From Acanthamoeba castellanii str. Neff (taxonomy: Eukaryota; Discosea; Longamoebia; Acanthamoebidae), in contig NW_004457323.1 of assembly GCF_000313135.1 (NCBI RefSeq), positions 366,764-377,974 on the forward strand: a DNA stretch of 11,211 nt, written 5' to 3'. The notes under the pieces were generated by a model, which searched no databases, was not told where the DNA came from, and was given only the letters and a program-made list of their open reading frames with translations. Of this stretch, positions 7,248-11,211 are shown in pieces (position 1 is the stretch's first letter; each line of letters starts with the position of its first letter). Position numbers and translations under genes: made by a program.

Positions 7248-10200
7248 ATGGACGGCCCTTTGCTTCGCGCTCGCTCTCGTTCTGCTCTTTCCTTCAAACC
7301 TGCCGGCCGCGAAGACCTCTCCACCGCCAAGCACCTACTCCACATCACAACCTGCGTGCGTTCTGCACTCACATTCTAATCACAAGAAGATTGCCTGTTT
7401 CGCGCTACACAAATCTCATCTCATGCTCAATTGGTTTGTGTAGGACTAGCAACGGCGATGAACACCACTGCTGAAGACCAGCAGGCGCTGGCCGACGTGG
7501 TACGGCTGGCTCTACCGCGTAGCACTGGCCTTGCTTGTACTCACCCACGCTGCTGCACCCTTAAGCCCACCCGCAAGATCGACGAAGACCTTCTGGAGCT
7601 CGAGGCCTTTCTCTCGTACGTCCACGCCTTCGCACAGTTCTTTCAACGCGAGCTGCTACAAATGTAGTAGCCGCTCGTCTGGTCGCGGGTATTTGCGATT
7701 GACGCTGTCTCTTCGGCATGCTGTGTAGAAACATAAGCGACGACCTCGAGGCTATCGGCGTTGTTAGCCCGCTCCTGTTGCCCTTGAACTTGATGTACCT
7801 CTTTCCACTTCTCTTTGAGCTTTATGCGTCTGCCAGTAACACTTCCGGACTTTCTACCAGGGCTGGCCAGCAGACGGCGGTAGACGCACCCCCCAGAGCG
7901 CAACTCGGCGCAGGAACCTCACAGCCAGATGATGATCAACACCAGGCGCCGCCGCTCGCTGAACCAGCCGACTCTGGTACGACGTCCATTACCTCGTATA
8001 TGTGCGCAGTCAGACGCCACCTGCGTCGCCTCACACTCGAATCTCCGCCGAAGTAGAGGGTAAGCCAATTGACGCGGTACGCTCGGAGGGCGACGACGAT
8101 GAAGAAGCGGTGTCGCCAACGCTCGGCTCGACTCCGTCGCAGAGCACCAGGCGTAGGCAGGATAGGCGTAACAGAGCGAAGGCCGCCGTCAAGAAGGCGA
8201 TCGACAAGAGCTCGAGAACGAAGAAGGCCAAGCAGACGAAAACCTCGCCGCGATCCAAGCGGGTTCTCACCCGCGGCAGCAGCGGCTTAAAGACGACAAG
8301 CGAGGCCGACAAGGAGAACGTGGACGTCAACGTCAACGTCGACGTCAACACCGACAGTCTTACCAAGCCGAAGTCGAGTAGCGCCAAGCGTTCGACCAGC
8401 AAGAGCAAGGGCACCCACAAGAGCGAGGCGTCGAGTAGGAGCTCAAAGACTGCCCTTACCGTGCGCCGCCGATCTCGAGAAGCTGCCGCTCTCGCCGCAT
8501 CTCCTTCGAGGCACACAGATGACGACGAGGACGACGATCGCAAGTTGGACAGCAAGGACGAGGAAGAAGAGGAAGACGAAGAGTGGAAAGAAGAGAAGCG
8601 GCCCGCGAAGCGCACGAAAAGGCTGCCGGTCTCCGTCATGCCCTCGCCGCCGCTCAAGGGATTCCGCGTCGGGACGAAGCAGAGGAAGCGGATCACGTCG
8701 GCGTCTGGCTCGTTCGACGATCTTGCCGCCATGGATTCGGACGACCACCCGGCACAGGAGAGCGAGCAGACAACAACGCGCTCAGCGATAATGAGGAAGC
8801 CGATGCTGCCGGTCAGGATTGCGGAGGTGACGAAGAGAAGTAAGACGTCTGATGCTGCGACAACGTCAACCTCCTCTGCAACGATATCATCGCCCGTCAC
8901 GGGCAATTCAAACGCGTGGGAACTCTCGCCCACATCTCATCCATCTTCGTCTCGGGCCTTGTCGACCTCGCGCTACACTCTTGCCTGCACGTCGCCGTCG
9001 CCTTCGACCTCGCCTTCGCTGCCCGCATCACCGTCGCACCCGCACACGGCATCAGATTCCTTGTCCGCTTCGAACGATCGCTCGTGGGACTGTCTTCGCT
9101 GTGGATGCAAAGGTGCGCTCGACAGCTAATTCTCTCCACTTTTCGCTCACTCACGTCAGTGTATCATGTGCGTGTGTTCGGTTCTTCTTGTGTGTTGTAC
9201 AGGAAACTTTTGTACCCGGATCGTGTGTCGCTTCTGCCACGCAGCCAACCCATCGCGTTCGTCAGGTACGCTTCCATCATGTTTGCAGCGTGAGGTATTT
9301 TGTCTGAGTGACATTGCATTATCGCAGGCAAAACGACCGGCCTACCGGCGGTAGGCGAGCTCGTAGCGGGCGTGGTGGCAAACGTCAACAAGTGCGGCGT
9401 GTTTGTTGATATTGGGGTAGCCGCCTATGGTATGTGACTGCCTTGAATGTTGGACCTTGGGTTTACCGTGATCTTCTCACACCTATGCGGGACGGCGAAA
9501 AGCGAGAATCCCGGCACAGGAAGCAGTGAATGCGGGGCTCCAGCCTGGAGCTAGGGTGTATGGCAAGATCGTTAGAATAAGGGTACGTTCTTACGCTTTT
9601 GCGTGGGTAAGCTTGCTGATGATGAACAATCAGGAAGAGCCAAAGCTTCAAATCACAATGTCGCTGACGAGCCCATCGACCGTGATTGCCCCCGACGAAG
9701 GCTCCATCCACACGGGGACCGTGTCGTCCGTCCACGGCTATGGAATTTTTATCACGATTCCCGGCTACGCCAAGCAAGGTACGCGCCTATTCATTCGTGC
9801 GTCACGCCTGTGGACTTCTTACTTTTCACATTAAAAATGCCTACAGGCATGCTGCGCCGTTGCAAGGACCTGACGTGCGGGCAGACAGTGCGCGTGCGCG
9901 TAGAAAGGGTCGTGGTACGCAATACTGCGATAGGCCACTCCTCGCTATGAGTCTGAACCTGGAGTTGCGTTGAATGTGGTGTAGGACACGGGAAACGGGC
10001 GCCTCCAATACGATCTGGAGTTGGTCAGCGATGCCGTGGGGTACCCGAGCGGTAGCGCGCAAGGCGTGGCCTACGGCACCGAACAAACGCAACCGGCTTC
10101 ACACAACTTAGCTTGTCTCAGCTGCGGCTCGAGCGTGCACAGTCAATACCGCTTTTGTCCCTACTGTGGAGGAGGTACACCTACCCGGCAGCCCTTCTCC

Positions 10201-11192
10201 GGTTGGCCCTTCTACTCACGCCCTGCTCGTGGATGTTAGGGACGGCGTCACACTCCGTGCCAGCAAGCTCCATCTCTGCCTCGCCCTACTCGCATGCACC
10301 GGCAACGCCGTACTCGTACCCACAGTCGCCCTATGTCCATTACTCGGCCGGCACTGGGTATGGCGAGCATCTCCAGCAACAGCAACATCCACAACAACAA
10401 CACGCGACAGCGGACGTGCTGGATGTCACCCTCGAGAGCCTTCAACATGTACGCCCCAATCCTCACGCTGCCTTGGCTGATTTGTAATACCTCATGGTTC
10501 TTGTCTCACCAAACGCTCTTGTTCACACAGATGCGGCTGGATCGCGACACCCTCTTGCAGTGGTACACAACGAGCGCCGATCAATTCGAGACTATCGTGA
10601 ACGGTTTCCTCGTTCGCGTCAAGGGTACCCCTGTTCGCCTCTGGTGCCACGCCAAACTTGATTTTGACGTTTGACATCTCGCATCGCGATTGTGTACTGC
10701 CCAGACATGAGCAATCAATACGCGATTGGCCGCGTGGTGGGCTGCGAGAGGATCGCACCCTATCGCCACGACCTCCTGGGATCCCTGGTGTGCAACCTGA
10801 ACCTCCTCGTCAGAGTCTCCGGTACCCTCAACCAGGCTGTGTCCGTGCACATATATTGTCGTGCTCCGCGTGTCGTGTGCCGCGCGTGTCGTGTCGTGTC
10901 GTGTCGTTGGTCGTGTCGTGTGTCGTACCTGGAGGTGAGCCGCACGGAGAAAGTGAAGCCCGAACTCGTAGTTCGTTCGCGCGTTCTCACTCGCCCCCCC
11001 CCCACAGGCGACGCCTCAGAACCCAAACCGTACGCGCTGTATATGACATCGTCGCAGCCCTTCTTGCGGGACGAGTTCGAAGCGTATCAGCTGCGCGTGG
11101 CGATGAACCCCGAGGAGGCCCTCACAGCACCCAGCGAACTTCAGCAGAAGCTGCGCGTCAAGCGGATCATGCACGAACGCCTCCTCAAGTAA
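7248..11192 (+). CDS. RanBP2 zinc finger - S1 - S1 - zinc ribbon - Plus3 domain protein
   Basis: Probable nuclear transcription/RNA-coupling protein, about 915 residues. Exons: 7248-7359, 7444-7499, 7566-7615, 7729-7794, 7861-7976, 8054-9112, 9203-9265, 9328-9429, 9503-9582, 9634-9778, 9847-9914, 9985-10174, 10240-10448, 10531-10624, 10705-10787, 10935-11192. Domains (approximate residues): IDEDLLELEAFLS-type helix near 60-90, unrecognised; disordered Lys/Arg, Ser and Glu-rich half with NLS-like KRPAKRTKR; RanBP2-type finger WDCLRCGCKGNF...CRFC (478-498); S1 (517-580) with GELVAGVV and GVFVDIG; second S1 (about 590-655) with GYGIFITIPG; CxxC-x10-CxxC ribbon (683-700); Tyr/Pro/Gln-rich linker; Plus3 (773-end) with LLQW, GFLVRV, YALYMTSSQPFL and a Lys-rich tail. 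Plus3 in Rtf1 binds phosphorylated Spt5 and nucleic acid; S1 binds RNA. Exons from 8054 to 10624 join cleanly in phase. Uncertain: the first exons (start could be ATG 7458), intron 7795-7860, and splicing at 10788-11007. Confidence 0.68.
10869..10926 (+). repeat. GTGTC/GTCGT pentamer repeat within a Plus3-gene intron
   Basis: Tandem and interrupted GTGTC units lie between the Plus3 blocks GRVVGCERIAPY and VSRTEKVKPEL. The frame is open across it, but translation would give Cys/Arg/Val-rich sequence foreign to the domain, so I place it in an intron ending AG at 10933-10934. The donor is uncertain: GT at 10788 or 10839, both keeping the frame. Confidence 0.6.
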
Positions 11193-11211
11193 CACACCCA
11201 GCTCACGCTCC

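Noticed and set aside
8002..8053. Extension of the long charged exon upstream of 8054
   Set aside because: It opens without an ATG, and the donor at 7977 joins in phase to acceptor AG at 8052-8053. It is possible but less consistent with one continuous model.
1..11211. Bacterial defence, phage or CRISPR systems
   Set aside because: Genes are intron-split and eukaryotic throughout, with no operon spacing, spacer arrays, integrases or transposases.

Overview
The window looks like nuclear DNA from a GC-rich, intron-dense protist, most likely an Acanthamoeba-type amoebozoan (inferred, no search run). Four genes can be rebuilt from short GT-AG introns (about 50-150 nt) whose phases join into continuous eukaryotic proteins: a proteasome lid subunit, a U4/U6.U5 snRNP protein, a purple acid phosphatase and a Plus3-domain protein. 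There are no prokaryotic operons, Shine-Dalgarno signals, CRISPR arrays or insertion sequences. All exon models were made by eye.

Layout. 1-408 (+): 3' end of a gene resembling the C-terminus of a Ras GTPase-activating domain protein. 409-1646: intergenic DNA with no convincing protein gene. It holds two diverged 253-bp copies of an element (612-864 and 1343-1595) that keep the same hairpins through paired substitutions, and a hairpin-rich spacer between them. 1647-3816 (-): nine-exon purple/tartrate-resistant acid phosphatase with signal peptide, C-terminal membrane anchor and acidic tail. 3817-4169: divergent promoter region. 4170-5691 (+): PSMD13/Rpn9, five exons, with an apparent one-base deletion in exon 1. 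5692-5868: short gap between convergent 3' ends, nothing recognisable beyond TCT/GAA-rich sequence. 5869-7043 (-): SNRNP27, five exons, with a greatly expanded Arg-Asp/Arg-Glu tract. 7044-7247: second divergent promoter, with an E2F-like site. 7248-11192 (+): about 16 exons encoding a large protein with a disordered charged N-terminal half, then a RanBP2-type zinc finger, two S1 domains, a four-cysteine zinc ribbon and a Plus3 (Rtf1-type) domain.

The genes do not form one pathway. The divergent pair at 7 kb does join a spliceosomal protein to a probable transcription/RNA-coupling protein, both nuclear. The best candidates for something undescribed are the RanBP2-S1-S1-zinc ribbon-Plus3 architecture and the paired structured element near the left end. 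A side theme is that several introns are multiples of three and free of stops, so their retention would insert peptide without changing the frame.
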